Shown here in pieces: positions 8,137 through 17,058 of a DNA stretch of 37,738 nucleotides (positions are counted from its first letter, which is position 1; each line of letters opens with the position of its first letter). The notes under the pieces were generated by a model. The model was not told where the DNA came from, did not search any database, and saw only the letters and a program-made list of their open reading frames with translations. The DNA lies in contig DASQSZ010000392.1 of assembly GCA_035642125.1 (NCBI GenBank), positions 1 to 37,738 of the forward strand. The letters run 5' to 3'. The translations under genes and the position numbers were made by a program. This DNA comes from CALAED01 sp937891035 (lineage in GTDB: Bacteria; Actinomycetota; Actinomycetes; Streptosporangiales; Streptosporangiaceae).

Positions 8137-9393
8137 GTGACCATCGACTCTGCCATTTCCGACATCGACCTCGTCGATATGGAGTTCTGGGACCGGCCGC
8201 CGGAGCGGCGGCTGGCCGACTTCGCCCGGTTGCGGGCGCACGGCGAACCGGTGTATTTCGCCGAGCCGCGCATCCCTTTGGTCCGCGCCGGCAAGGGCTT
8301 TTACGCGCTGGTCCGGCACGCCGACGTGGTCGAGGCCAGCCGCAACGCCAAGATCTTCAGCAGCGAGCCGGCGGCGACCTCCCCCGAGCCGCCGCCGGTG
8401 GTGGCGAAGCTGTTCGGCACCCCCATGGTCAACATGGACGACCCGCGGCACGCCCGGCTGCGCCGCATCGTGGCAGGTGCCTTCACCCCCAAGATGCTGA
8501 GCAAGATCGAAAGCGACATCCGGTCCACGGCCACCGCGATCGTCGACGAAGTGCTTGCTCGCGGGGCGCGCGACTTCGTCTCCCAGGTCGCCGCGCGGCT
8601 GCCGATCAACGTGATCTGTCGCATGATGGGCATCCCCGAGCGCATGCGGCCGTACGTCCTCGAGCGCGTCGACATCATGACGACCTACTCGGGGGTGCGT
8701 GGCTCGCTCGCGGGCCAGCGCACGCTGCGGCTGCTGGGCGGCAACCTCAAGGCGATCGTCGACCTGCACCGCCTGGTGGCCCGTCTTGGCCGCCGGCGGC
8801 TGCAGGTGCCGTCCGACGACCTGATCTCGGCGCTGGTGAACGCGAACATCGACGGCGAGCGGCTGACGGTCAAGGAGGTCGGATCGTTCTTCGATCTGCT
8901 GCTCGTGGCGGGCAACGTGACCACCCGCAACGCGCTGGCCCACGGCATTCGACTGTTCACCGAAAATCCGGACCAGCGTGAGCTGCTGCTGTCCGACTAC
9001 GACGCCCACATCGGCGGGGCGATCGACGAGATCGTCAGGTACGTCTCGCCGATCATCCAGTTCCGCCGCACCCTCACCCAGGACCATGAGCTGAACGGCC
9101 ACCGGCTGCGGGCCGGCGACAAGGTCGTGCTGTTCTATCCGGCGGCCAACCGCGATCCCGAGGTGTTCAAGAACCCCGACGCCTTCGACATCACGCGGCA
9201 CCCGAACCCGCATGTGGGCTTCGGCGCTCCGGGACCGCACCTCTGCCTGGGCGCCAACCTCGCCAGGATGGAGCTGCGGATCATGTTCAAGGAGCTGTTC
9301 ACCCGGCTGCCGGGCATCCGTACGGTCGGCCCGCCCGACCTGCTGTTGTCCAACTTCGACAATGGCGTGACGCGGCAGCGCTTCACGTTTTGA
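8137..9393 (+). CDS. cytochrome P450, soluble bacterial class
   Basis: 418 aa, normal length. GTG 8137 follows a GGGGGGAGA ribosome binding site (8123-8131). Diagnostic motifs are C-helix HARLR (105-109), ExxR as EIVR (298-301) and the haem loop FGAPGPHLCLG with the Cys ligand at 370. The haem loop has Ala-Pro in place of the usual Gly-Gly. The I-helix reads LLLVAGNVTTRN: the Thr pair is kept, but the acidic residue of the usual AG-x-(E/D)-T motif is Val261. The overall pattern (AGN-x-TTRNA, GAPGPHLCLG) recalls CYP124/125/142-like enzymes that hydroxylate steroids or branched lipids, but the substrate is unknown. No ferredoxin or reductase gene lies nearby. It follows the GH39-like gene by 59 bp on the same strand, so co-transcription is possible. 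Confidence 0.95.
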   Translation: MTIDSAISDIDLVDMEFWDRPPERRLADFARLRAHGEPVYFAEPRIPLVRAGKGFYALVRHADVVEASRNAKIFSSEPAATSPEPPPVVAKLFGTPMVNMDDPRHARLRRIVAGAFTPKMLSKIESDIRSTATAIVDEVLARGARDFVSQVAARLPINVICRMMGIPERMRPYVLERVDIMTTYSGVRGSLAGQRTLRLLGGNLKAIVDLHRLVARLGRRRLQVPSDDLISALVNANIDGERLTVKEVGSFFDLLLVAGNVTTRNALAHGIRLFTENPDQRELLLSDYDAHIGGAIDEIVRYVSPIIQFRRTLTQDHELNGHRLRAGDKVVLFYPAANRDPEVFKNPDAFDITRHPNPHVGFGAPGPHLCLGANLARMELRIMFKELFTRLPGIRTVGPPDLLLSNFDNGVTRQRFTF

Positions 9394-9417
9394 GCGGCCG
9401 GTTGAGAGGATGGCCGG

Positions 9418-10050
9418 GTGCGGCCCCATGAAAGAGACGGCGGCGACTACGCCGCCCACGGCGCGCCCGGCTGGCCGGGTTGGGGGCCGGCGTCCGGCCA
9501 GGGCGCATCGCCCGCCGACACCGAGCCGCCCGCCGATCCCGCCGCTCCCGACCCGCGGCTGGGCGTCTTCATCATCGTGACGGCGGCGCTGCTGGTCATC
9601 GCGGCCTTTCTGCCGTGGGCCGAGGCGACGCCGAACGTGCCCGACCTCGGGCTGCTGCCCGGTGGCTCGGACGAGCCGCTCGGCACCCGCGACTACATGG
9701 GAGTGCACGGATTCCCCGGTATGTCCGTGCTCATCGCCGCCTTGGCCGCCGGGCTGCTCGGCGGGGCGGGTGCTGTGCTGGGCCGGCGCCTGGCCGCCTT
9801 CGCCGCCATTCCCGCCCTCGTCATGTTGGCAGGCCTGACGATGTTCGCCGCCTGGGGGCACCACGAGGTGGTGGACTCGGTCTACGGCGACACGTTGCGC
9901 CGGCTGCCGCCGCCGCTAGGTCAGCTGCTGCGCAGCACCATGGAGACCTCACTCGGCTTCGGCTGGTGGCTCAGCCTCGCGCTGGCCCTCATCATGCTGG
10001 GCGCGGGGATCGTCAGCCTCGGCCGCGTCCCGCAGACTTCCGCGCACTGA
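9418..10050 (+). CDS. small four-TM membrane protein, unknown function
   Basis: 210 aa from GTG 9418 with a GAGAGGATGG-type upstream purine run, 24 bp after the P450 stop. The first ~45 residues are Pro/Gly/Ala-rich and cytosolic-looking. Hydrophobic segments lie at about 48-66, 101-120, 125-148 and 183-203, with an extracytoplasmic-looking loop around 70-98. I recognise no catalytic motif. Annotation pipelines would call it a hypothetical membrane protein. Convergent with the minus-strand gene ending at 10076. Confidence 0.75.
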   Translation: MRPHERDGGDYAAHGAPGWPGWGPASGQGASPADTEPPADPAAPDPRLGVFIIVTAALLVIAAFLPWAEATPNVPDLGLLPGGSDEPLGTRDYMGVHGFPGMSVLIAALAAGLLGGAGAVLGRRLAAFAAIPALVMLAGLTMFAAWGHHEVVDSVYGDTLRRLPPPLGQLLRSTMETSLGFGWWLSLALALIMLGAGIVSLGRVPQTSAH

Positions 10051-10075
10051 CCACCCAAGCGCCCGCCGCCGGCCG

Positions 10076-10537
10076 CTACTCCTCGTAGATCCAGGCGTCT
10101 TCGTCCGCTTGGGGGTGGCGCCGCTCGCCGGGTTTGGCGGCGGCGATCGGGACGGAGGGCTCGGGGCGTGGGGCGGCGGGGACCGCCGGGGACGGAGGCG
10201 TACGCGGGCGCCGGGCCAGCGCGATGGCGAGCAGCGCCGCACAGAGCACGCCGACGGCGATCAGGCCGCCGCGCGGCGTCCACCACTTGGCCGCGAGCAT
10301 GACCTCGGCCACGATGCCGATCAGCGCGATGCCACCGGCGATCGAGACCACGGCGCGGGCGGCGGGGTCAAGTCCCGGCAGCAGCTGCGCGACGCAGACC
10401 GCCGGGGTGACCAGGAGGTACAGCAAGGTGAACAACGTCCGTCCCGGATAGTGGATGCCCGCGACGGTGAGCGCGGCCCCGAAGGTCCCCAGCCACGCGA
10501 GCGTGGCCGGCACCCGGTCCGCCGACAGTTGTCTCAT
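10076..10537 (-). CDS. small membrane protein, last gene of the polysaccharide operon
   Basis: 153 aa from ATG 10537, preceded by GAGGAGAGG. Four hydrophobic segments span about residues 10-115. They are followed by a Pro/Ala/Arg-rich, then acidic, cytosolic tail ending in DEDAWIYEE. There is no known motif. It starts 16 bp after the GT2 stop (10554) and is therefore probably the distal gene of the minus-strand polysaccharide operon. It could be a small accessory protein for assembly or a passenger; the sequence does not decide. Confidence 0.72.
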   Translation of the reverse strand: MRQLSADRVPATLAWLGTFGAALTVAGIHYPGRTLFTLLYLLVTPAVCVAQLLPGLDPAARAVVSIAGGIALIGIVAEVMLAAKWWTPRGGLIAVGVLCAALLAIALARRPRTPPSPAVPAAPRPEPSVPIAAAKPGERRHPQADEDAWIYEE

Positions 10538-10553
10538 GCCTCTCCTCGTGCCA

Positions 10554-11486
10554 TTAGATCCCGTGGCCCACGCGATCGAGCTGCCGCATGATGAACTCGG
10601 CTGGCACGCCCAGCGCCACCATGATGGCGAGGACGGCCCGCGGATCGAGCGGCCGGCGCGTCATCGTCTTGGCGGCCCAGCGCAGCCCCGAGCCGCGGGC
10701 GCCGCGGGTGGCCTCGGCGAAGGCGACCTTGCCCGCCCAGTGCGCGTAGCCGGCGGCCGTGAACTCGGGGTAGCGGCGTAGCAGCCACTGCCCGGCGGCG
10801 GAGATCGTCGGCGCGTTCTTGACCACACCGAAGTAGGACGCCTTGTGCCACCTGATCGCCACCCCGATCATCTGCAGATTCCGGATCGGGGTACGGGCCG
10901 AGGCGCGCAGCAACAGCTCGTAGTCTTCGCCGTAGCTGCCGGGGATCGTCTCGTCGAACAGGCCGAAGCCGTCGACCATGGCGGCCCGGCGGACGACGAA
11001 GCCCGACGGATGCAGCTGCGGCAGGTGCCCCTTCAGCAGGTCGCCGTGGCGGACCAGGCGCCGCTTGAGCGGCCGGTCGGCGGACATCGTGTCGTTGAAC
11101 AGCCGCAGCCCGCAGGTCACGAACTCGGCCGCCGGGTCGTCGCGCAGCACGGCGGCCTGGGCGCGCAGCTTGCCGGGCAGCCACAGGTCGGTGTCGTCGC
11201 AGCAGGCGACCAGCTCGGTCCGCGCGGCCAGGACGCCGGTGTTGCGGGCCCCGGCCGCGCCCGGGGTGCGCCCGTTGGAGATGGCGAGCACCTCGCGCCC
11301 TGGCTTGTCGCTGGCGACGTCGTCGTCGGGCTCGCTCTGGTCGAAGACGACGACCGAACGCAGCTCGCCGGGGTAGTCGTGGTCACGGATCGAGCCGAGC
11401 GTCTCGCGGAGCAGCTCGGGACGGTCACGCGTCGGGATGACGACGGTGACCGATGGCCACCCGCCGGCCGGCTCCCCGGTAGACAC
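10554..11486 (-). CDS. family 2 glycosyltransferase
   Basis: 310 aa from GTG 11486; AAGGAG lies 12 nt upstream, a long but usable spacing. It is a GT-A fold enzyme: VTVVIPTRDRPELL at the N-terminus, GAAGARNTGV, the metal/nucleotide motif CCDDTDLW (DDTD 97-100), and the catalytic-base region GSYGEDYELLLR (ED 187-188). There is no TM segment, so it is probably a cytosolic, membrane-associated enzyme adding a sugar to a lipid-linked intermediate. It lies 24 bp downstream of the 758-aa membrane protein in the same operon. Donor and acceptor sugars cannot be read from the sequence. Confidence 0.9.
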   Translation of the reverse strand: MSTGEPAGGWPSVTVVIPTRDRPELLRETLGSIRDHDYPGELRSVVVFDQSEPDDDVASDKPGREVLAISNGRTPGAAGARNTGVLAARTELVACCDDTDLWLPGKLRAQAAVLRDDPAAEFVTCGLRLFNDTMSADRPLKRRLVRHGDLLKGHLPQLHPSGFVVRRAAMVDGFGLFDETIPGSYGEDYELLLRASARTPIRNLQMIGVAIRWHKASYFGVVKNAPTISAAGQWLLRRYPEFTAAGYAHWAGKVAFAEATRGARGSGLRWAAKTMTRRPLDPRAVLAIMVALGVPAEFIMRQLDRVGHGI

Positions 11487-11510
11487 GGGTACGTCACGCT
11501 CCTTAGCCAG

Positions 11511-13787
11511 TTACGCCATGTTGATGAACCGCTCGATGACGACGGCGAGGAAGCCGACGAAGAGCGGCACGGAAAGGACGGTGAGCGGCCGCAGCCTGCG
11601 GTAGTCGCCAGGCTCAAGGCTCAGCCGCCGCAGTTCCCGTGCCAAGAGCACGCCGAGCAGCACGGGGAGATAGACGAGACCGGCTGGAGTCCACGGAGTC
11701 GATCCGAAGATGAGCCCCTGTGGGCGCGGCACGGTGGGCACCGGCTCGGGCGGCGGCCTGCGCAGCGCGTACACGGCCGCGTCCGGGTCGGCGTAGAGCA
11801 CGCGCAGCTGCGGCGCGCGGTTCAAAGCCGCCCGCAGCCGGTCGCCGTAGTCGGCCGCGATGGCGTAGTTGAGCTGGACGAACGCCTCGTGGCCGCGGGT
11901 AGTGACGAAGAAGCCGCCCGGCCCCTGGGCGTTGAGCGCGGCGATGATCCGGCTGATGTCGGCCGGGTCGGCGGCCGCGGTCACCGGGGCGTAGCTGAAC
12001 CGTTCCATGTCGCGGTAGCCCCACGGCATGATCGGGGTGGCGCTGGCCCCCGGCGCGTTCGGCGCGTCGCCGGTCAGCCACACGACGTTGACCGCGCCGG
12101 TGCCCTGGTTGAGCATCACGTCGTACGCGCGCACGTCCCCCGGCCGGATCTGCTCGAACTTCTCGTTGCCGAACCGAACGACCAGGAACCCGCCCACGAT
12201 GGCCAGACCACATGCCGTGGCGGCCACGATCGCCGGCCGCGGCGCCCAGCGCGGCCAAGGCAGCCTGGACAGCCCGGCCATCCGGGCCAGTCGCGACGGC
12301 CGGGCCGGTCGTCTCCGCCGCGGATCGTCGTCTTGCGGGCCGCCAGCGCCGGCCGTCTCGGGAAAGAACGCATACGCGGCGAGCAGCGCGGCGCCCGGCA
12401 GGATGAAGAAGAAGACCCGCAGCGCGATCTCGCCGCCGTAGCTTTGCAGGCCGAAGGACAAGAACGGCCCGATGAACAGCACGAGGGCCACGCGGTCGTC
12501 GATCCGGCGGGCCCGGCGGCGCAGGAACCCGATGCCGGCGAGCCCCGCCAGCAACAGCGCGAGCAGGATGCGCACCTGCTGGACCTGCGCGAGCTGTTCG
12601 CTGCTTTGGCTGATCCGCCCGGCCACGCTGGAACCGAGGTTGGAGCCGAGCTGCCCCACCCCACCGAAAATGTCGTCGGCGTGGCCGGCCCAGTATCCGA
12701 CGGTCATGAAGCTCACCCACGCGGCGAAGATCACCCCGCCGATGATCGGCAGGCCGCGCAGCGTGCACCGGCGTAGCACCACGAACCCGGCCGCCACGAT
12801 GAGCAGCAAGAACGGGGTCAGCTGGTGGCCGGCCGTCGTCACCGCGAAGATCAGCACGAGCAGCAGGAGCAAGATGGTGCGCTCCCACAGCCCCGTCTGC
12901 CGGGGCGGCAGCTCTCCGGGCTCCATCGGCCCGAACAGCCATGCGTACGCGCGCCACAACGGCCCGGTGCGCGCGGGCCGCCGGGTCTCCGCGGTGCGGC
13001 GCCGGCCCTCCCGCCGGACTCCGCCGTCGGCCGCGCGGAACCAGTTGAGCAGGATCGCGATCCAGAACAGATAGAGCAGGTAGGCGAAGGCCTGCGGCGA
13101 CAGATAATCCTGGCCCACCCAGTCGGCGACGACGAACAGCCAGGCGGCCAGCCATTTGGCCCGCCACGTGGCGTTCATGGTGCGCAGGATCAGATACAGG
13201 GGGACGAGATAGAGCGCCTCGATCACGAGGGGCGTCCAGTGCAGCACCGGCTCGATGCCGGTCTGGCCGATCGCCTTGGTGATGAACGCGATGAGCGCGA
13301 AGAAGCCAGGCCAGCTGAACCTGGCGTCGAGCCCGGAGTCGATGGTGTGGGTGCGGGCGATGAACTCGATGAACCCGGCGTGCTGCCAGGCCGTGGGAAA
13401 GCGCGCGTACGGCTCGAGGAACTGCGCGAGGCCGTGCAGCGAGACGATGGTGAACAGCAGCTGGGCGATGAGCAGCACCCGGTGGGGGCGGCGCAGGCCG
13501 AGGGAGGCCAGGAACGCGACGGTGAGCACCGCCGCACCCGCCAGCGTGGCGATCGGCAGGACCGAGATCAGGCCGTACCCGTTCATCGCCTCCATGCGCA
13601 CGCCGCGCAGCGGAAGCCAAAACAGCAGCCCGCCGACGACGAACAGCGCCGCGACGATCAGCGCGGGGCGCCGGCCCGAGGCGCGCAACGACGCGGAGAT
13701 GGCCGTCGGGGGAGTCTTCGTCTCGAGCGCCTCGCCCTGGGGGTGGCAGGGCGTGGCCATGGGGGCGGAACGAGGCGTCACGGTCAA
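11511..13787 (-). CDS. large polytopic membrane protein, candidate polysaccharide polymerase or GT-C glycosyltransferase
   Basis: 758 aa. TTG 13787 is chosen because it overlaps the flippase stop as TTGA (13784-13787) and has AAGAGAG about 9 nt upstream; a GTG at 13781 is the alternative. About 12 TM segments occupy residues 40-540. A soluble C-terminal domain of ~150 residues follows (WLTGDAPNAPG, IMPWGYRDMERF, FFVTTRGHEAF, LRVLYADPDAAVYAL), then two more TM segments. An early loop contains ARFSWPGFFAL. The architecture of many TMs plus an extracytoplasmic domain fits GT-C enzymes or O-antigen-polymerase-like proteins. As the operon has a flippase and GTs but no other Wzy candidate, this is the best candidate for the polymerase. 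No family motif proves it. Confidence 0.78.
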   Translation of the reverse strand: MTVTPRSAPMATPCHPQGEALETKTPPTAISASLRASGRRPALIVAALFVVGGLLFWLPLRGVRMEAMNGYGLISVLPIATLAGAAVLTVAFLASLGLRRPHRVLLIAQLLFTIVSLHGLAQFLEPYARFPTAWQHAGFIEFIARTHTIDSGLDARFSWPGFFALIAFITKAIGQTGIEPVLHWTPLVIEALYLVPLYLILRTMNATWRAKWLAAWLFVVADWVGQDYLSPQAFAYLLYLFWIAILLNWFRAADGGVRREGRRRTAETRRPARTGPLWRAYAWLFGPMEPGELPPRQTGLWERTILLLLLVLIFAVTTAGHQLTPFLLLIVAAGFVVLRRCTLRGLPIIGGVIFAAWVSFMTVGYWAGHADDIFGGVGQLGSNLGSSVAGRISQSSEQLAQVQQVRILLALLLAGLAGIGFLRRRARRIDDRVALVLFIGPFLSFGLQSYGGEIALRVFFFILPGAALLAAYAFFPETAGAGGPQDDDPRRRRPARPSRLARMAGLSRLPWPRWAPRPAIVAATACGLAIVGGFLVVRFGNEKFEQIRPGDVRAYDVMLNQGTGAVNVVWLTGDAPNAPGASATPIMPWGYRDMERFSYAPVTAAADPADISRIIAALNAQGPGGFFVTTRGHEAFVQLNYAIAADYGDRLRAALNRAPQLRVLYADPDAAVYALRRPPPEPVPTVPRPQGLIFGSTPWTPAGLVYLPVLLGVLLARELRRLSLEPGDYRRLRPLTVLSVPLFVGFLAVVIERFINMA

Positions 13788-15184
13788 CGAGTATCTCTCT
13801 TCGGCCCGCTCGCGAAAGAGGCTTGCGGGTCATGCGGGGCGGCCGCGTGCGGGGCGGCGGTCGGCCGCGCGACGGCGCGCAGTTTCGGGTAGACCGCCGC
13901 GGCGACGGCCACGTGGACGGCGAGCACCGCGACCCCGACGATGGTCACGTAGGACCCGCTCGTCGTGAACATCGAGATGACGCCCAGCACGCCGAGACAG
14001 CGTACGGCCTGGAGCGCGGCGACGGGGCGGGTGCGCGACTGGACGCGCAGCACGCCCATGTAGATCTCGATGATCGCCTTGGGCAGCGCGGCGGCGGCCA
14101 GCAGCCGCAACAGATCGGCGCCCTGCACGTAGGACTCGCCGAACACGCGCAGCCCGATGGGCGCGGCCACGATGACGATGGCCGTGGCCGGCACGAGGAG
14201 CATCAGGACGCGGCGCAGCGCGGCCCGGGTGGTGTCGGCCAGCCGCCCGCCGTTGAAAGCGCCCTCTACGGTCAGCGACATGGCCATGTTCGTGGCGAGC
14301 AGGTCGAGCATCGCGCCCAGCACCCAGGCCATCATGAAGTACGCGTTGATCGAGGGCGCGACGTGCGCGGCGACCACGACGGGGATCAGGTTGATCGAGG
14401 CGTGGGAGAACAGGCTGCCCACGTAGTCGCCGCCCATGTAACGGCCGATCTGGCCGAGCGTGGGCGGCCGCCGCCGGCCGTCGGCGGCGGCGGCGTGCGC
14501 CGGGATCAGCCGGCGGAAGATCAGCCAGTTGACCGGCAGCAGCGCGATCACCGCCGGCACGACGGTGGACAGCACGATGCCGTCGGCGGGCGCCATCGTG
14601 GCGAACGGGATCAACAGCGCGACCTTGATGGCGCCGAACACGGCGTTTTCGACCGGCACCCAGCCGGCCCGGCGCAGCCCGGTGAACACGCCGTCCTGCT
14701 GGGCGAAGATGTTCCAGGCCAGGACGCCGACGATGAACCACACGGCCGGTCCCACGTGCGCCAGACCCGAGAACGATGGCCCCCACACGTCCAGTGTCAG
14801 CAAGAACCCGAGCCCGATGAGCGCGGCGCTGGTCGCCCCGACCGCATAGCTGCCGACGACCAGCCGGGCGGTGCGCCGGCCGGACTGGGGGACGAACCTG
14901 ATCAGCATGTAGTTGATGGCCGTGAGACCGCTGACGAACAAGATCGCCTGGAGTACCGCCGAGTTCCGGCCGACGACGTCCGGCGGATAGAGCCGGGCGG
15001 CCACCAGCCAATAGCCGAGGCCGAGCACGCCGGTGAGCCCGCCGTTGGCCATCAGCGCGTAGGCGTTGCGGAACAGCGGGTTGGACAGCTCGCCGCGCAG
15101 CCGCCCGGCCAGCCGGCCGCCGCGACCGGACGGCGCCACGGGGGGGCTCGCGGTATGGGTCACCGTGCTGACCGGGTCAGCCAT
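13784..15184 (-). CDS. Wzx-like polysaccharide flippase (MOP superfamily)
   Basis: 466 aa with about 12-14 TM segments (from residue 38, FRNAYALMANGGLTGVLGLGY, to about residue 435). The N-terminal LMANGGLTGVLGLGYWLVAARLYPPDVVGR pattern is typical of polysaccharide export proteins that flip undecaprenyl-PP-linked repeat units. A late motif (LPKAIIEIYMGVLRVQSRT) also fits the MOP exporter superfamily. The ATG at 15184 overlaps the deacetylase stop by 8 bp, and its own TGA forms a TTGA overlap with the next gene. Translational coupling of deacetylase, flippase and polymerase candidate suggests fixed stoichiometry. The transported glycan is not known. Confidence 0.88.
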   Translation of the reverse strand: MADPVSTVTHTASPPVAPSGRGGRLAGRLRGELSNPLFRNAYALMANGGLTGVLGLGYWLVAARLYPPDVVGRNSAVLQAILFVSGLTAINYMLIRFVPQSGRRTARLVVGSYAVGATSAALIGLGFLLTLDVWGPSFSGLAHVGPAVWFIVGVLAWNIFAQQDGVFTGLRRAGWVPVENAVFGAIKVALLIPFATMAPADGIVLSTVVPAVIALLPVNWLIFRRLIPAHAAAADGRRRPPTLGQIGRYMGGDYVGSLFSHASINLIPVVVAAHVAPSINAYFMMAWVLGAMLDLLATNMAMSLTVEGAFNGGRLADTTRAALRRVLMLLVPATAIVIVAAPIGLRVFGESYVQGADLLRLLAAAALPKAIIEIYMGVLRVQSRTRPVAALQAVRCLGVLGVISMFTTSGSYVTIVGVAVLAVHVAVAAAVYPKLRAVARPTAAPHAAAPHDPQASFASGPKRDTR

Positions 15185-15989
15185 GGCGCCACGTCCGTCG
15201 CGTCAGCAGGCGCGTCGCGTAGCGGCCGCGGCGCACCGTCGCATAAGCCTTGGTCAGCGTCCGTTCGCGCAGGTAGAGCAGCGGGACTCCGTCGCCGGCG
15301 ACGGCGCGGCCGAACCCGGTCAGGGACGTCGTCGCCTTGACGGTGAGCCTGGGCAGCGCGAACGGGTCGTGGCGCGTGGCGGCGAGGTCGTTGGCCACCG
15401 CGCACGCCGTCGCGTACCCGGCGGCGCGCACCACGCGGCGTACCCGCGCGCTGGAGTAGCCGTACGGGTAGGCCATCGACGTGACGGGCGCGCCGAGCCG
15501 GTCTTCGATGAGCTTCTTGTTGCGGACGAGTTCGTCGCGCACCGCCGCCGACGGCAGCTGGTCGAGCTGAGGGTGGCTGTGGCTGTGCCCACCGAACTCG
15601 ATCTTGTGCTCGGCGGCCTCGGCGACCTGCGCCCACGACAGCATCCGGTCGAGCGGGCGGCCGGCCGCGTCCGACCCGGCGCCCCGCATCCAGCCCGTCG
15701 TCAAGAACACCGTCGCGGGGAAGCCGTACCGGTCGAGGACGGCCAGCGCCGCCTCGTGGAAGTCCGCGTACCCGTCGTCGAACGTGATCACCACCGGCCG
15801 GCGGGGCGGCGCGCCGGCCGGCCCGCGCAGCGACGCGGCCGCCGCGGCCAGGGTGACGGGCGTATAGCCGCGGTCGGCGAGCAGCGCCATCTGGTCGGCG
15901 AACGCCGCCGGGCCGACCGCGAGGGCCGCCGTGGCCGCGGACGGCCGCGCGCTGACCGAGTGGTACATCAAGATCGGGATCCGGGTCAT
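15177..15989 (-). CDS. polysaccharide deacetylase (NodB/CE4 family)
   Basis: 270 aa. CE4 metal-dependent deacetylase motifs are complete: MT1 TFDDGY (69-74, base D71 and metal D72), MT2 HSHSHP (135-140) and MT3 AYPYG (173-177). The start IPILMYHSV is typical of the family. CE4 enzymes remove N- or O-acetyl groups from polysaccharides or oligosaccharides. There is no clear signal peptide, so it may act on a lipid-linked intermediate in the cytosol or be exported by other means. ATG 15989 is one base from the stop of the upstream GT2 (TGA-C-ATG). With the GNAT gene two positions upstream, the operon can plausibly both acylate and deacetylate its glycan. Confidence 0.93.
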   Translation of the reverse strand: MTRIPILMYHSVSARPSAATAALAVGPAAFADQMALLADRGYTPVTLAAAAASLRGPAGAPPRRPVVITFDDGYADFHEAALAVLDRYGFPATVFLTTGWMRGAGSDAAGRPLDRMLSWAQVAEAAEHKIEFGGHSHSHPQLDQLPSAAVRDELVRNKKLIEDRLGAPVTSMAYPYGYSSARVRRVVRAAGYATACAVANDLAATRHDPFALPRLTVKATTSLTGFGRAVAGDGVPLLYLRERTLTKAYATVRRGRYATRLLTRRTWRHG

Positions 15990-15990
15990 G

Positions 15991-17058
15991 TCAGCGGGTC
16001 ACCTCGACCCCTCCGGGGGCCACCGCGGTGTCGGCGGCGGGGGCGGCAAGGCCGGCGGGGGCGGCGGGGGCGGCGGCGGTGAGCGAGCCGACGAGATACC
16101 CCCAGGCGGTGACGGACAGGCCGGTGACGATGGCGCCGGCCCGGCCAAGACCGCCCACATCGCCGCGACCGGCGGTGGCCAGGCCGCGCAGCACCCCGCG
16201 CGGCAGGGTCTTGAGCACGTGCGCCCGCTCGCTCGCGAGCCCGTCGCCGGCCCCGACGCTGCGCGTGACGAGCGCCTTGGACAGGCCCTCGGCGTAGCAG
16301 CGGGCACGCAGGTAGCCGAAGCGGGCGCGCGTCGCCGGCACCCGATGCCAGATCACCGCGCGGTCGTCGAAGAGCAGGACCGAGTCCGGGCGGCGCCGGC
16401 CGAGCCGGATGCAAAACTCGGTCTCCTCGCAGCCCAGCGGACGCTTCCCAACCGAACGCCCGATGCCCGTCGTGAACCCGCCGGCGATCTCGAACGCCTC
16501 GGCACGGAACGAGCAGTTGCCCCCCATCAGGTTGCGGATCGGCCCGGGAACCATCCCCCGGTAGGTGCAGCCGACCGTCCAGTCGAACTCCTCGGGGAAC
16601 CAGCGCGGCCGCCGCCCCACCTCCGCCGGGGCCGCCGCGAGCTCCGCCACGATCGCGGCGTGGTCGCGGGCCAGCTCCGCCGATGAGGGCGAGCCCGGCC
16701 ACAGCGGCAGCGTGCGCCCGCCGACGCCGATCACGTCGCGATCGGCATACCCGGCCGCCAGCGCGGCCAGCCAGCCGGGCGCGGCCACGGCGTCGTCGTC
16801 GAGGTAGGCCACGATGTCGCCGGCGGCCAGTTCGAATCCGGTGTTCTTGCCGCCGGACAGGCCGCGGCCATGCCGGTTTTCGACCACGATCACGTCCGGC
16901 AGGGACGCCTTGAGCCTGACGTACAAATCCCGGTTGTGGTCGACGGACACGATGATCTCGTGCGGCGCGTGCCGCTGCCGCCGCACCGACTCCACAGCGG
17001 CGTGGACGTCGTCCCACCGCTCATCGGTGAAGGCGCAGATCACCACGGAGCACTTCAT
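15991..17058 (-). CDS. family 2 glycosyltransferase with C-terminal membrane segment
   Basis: 355 aa. The start is ATG 17058, which forms an ATGA overlap (17055-17058) with the upstream GNAT stop; the frame stays open upstream of that point but reads through the GNAT gene. GT-A features are VVICAFTDERWDDV, GLSGGKNTGFELA, AYLDDDAVAAP (DDD 87-89), NLMGGNCSFRAEAF (180s) and the catalytic-base region GCEETEFCIRLG (211-214). A hydrophobic segment near residues 300-325 is followed by an Ala/Pro-rich tail. The GGN-x-SFR and EE-x-E motifs are those of GT2 enzymes that extend lipid-linked or surface polysaccharides. Donor unknown. Confidence 0.9.
   Translation of the reverse strand: MKCSVVICAFTDERWDDVHAAVESVRRQRHAPHEIIVSVDHNRDLYVRLKASLPDVIVVENRHGRGLSGGKNTGFELAAGDIVAYLDDDAVAAPGWLAALAAGYADRDVIGVGGRTLPLWPGSPSSAELARDHAAIVAELAAAPAEVGRRPRWFPEEFDWTVGCTYRGMVPGPIRNLMGGNCSFRAEAFEIAGGFTTGIGRSVGKRPLGCEETEFCIRLGRRRPDSVLLFDDRAVIWHRVPATRARFGYLRARCYAEGLSKALVTRSVGAGDGLASERAHVLKTLPRGVLRGLATAGRGDVGGLGRAGAIVTGLSVTAWGYLVGSLTAAAPAAPAGLAAPAADTAVAPGGVEVTR

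Noticed and set aside
11614..13833. 739-codon minus-strand open frame overlapping the 758-aa membrane protein
   Set aside because: High-GC out-of-phase frame, Arg/His-rich with no hydrophobic segments. The overlapping membrane frame has proper TM segments and coupled junctions.
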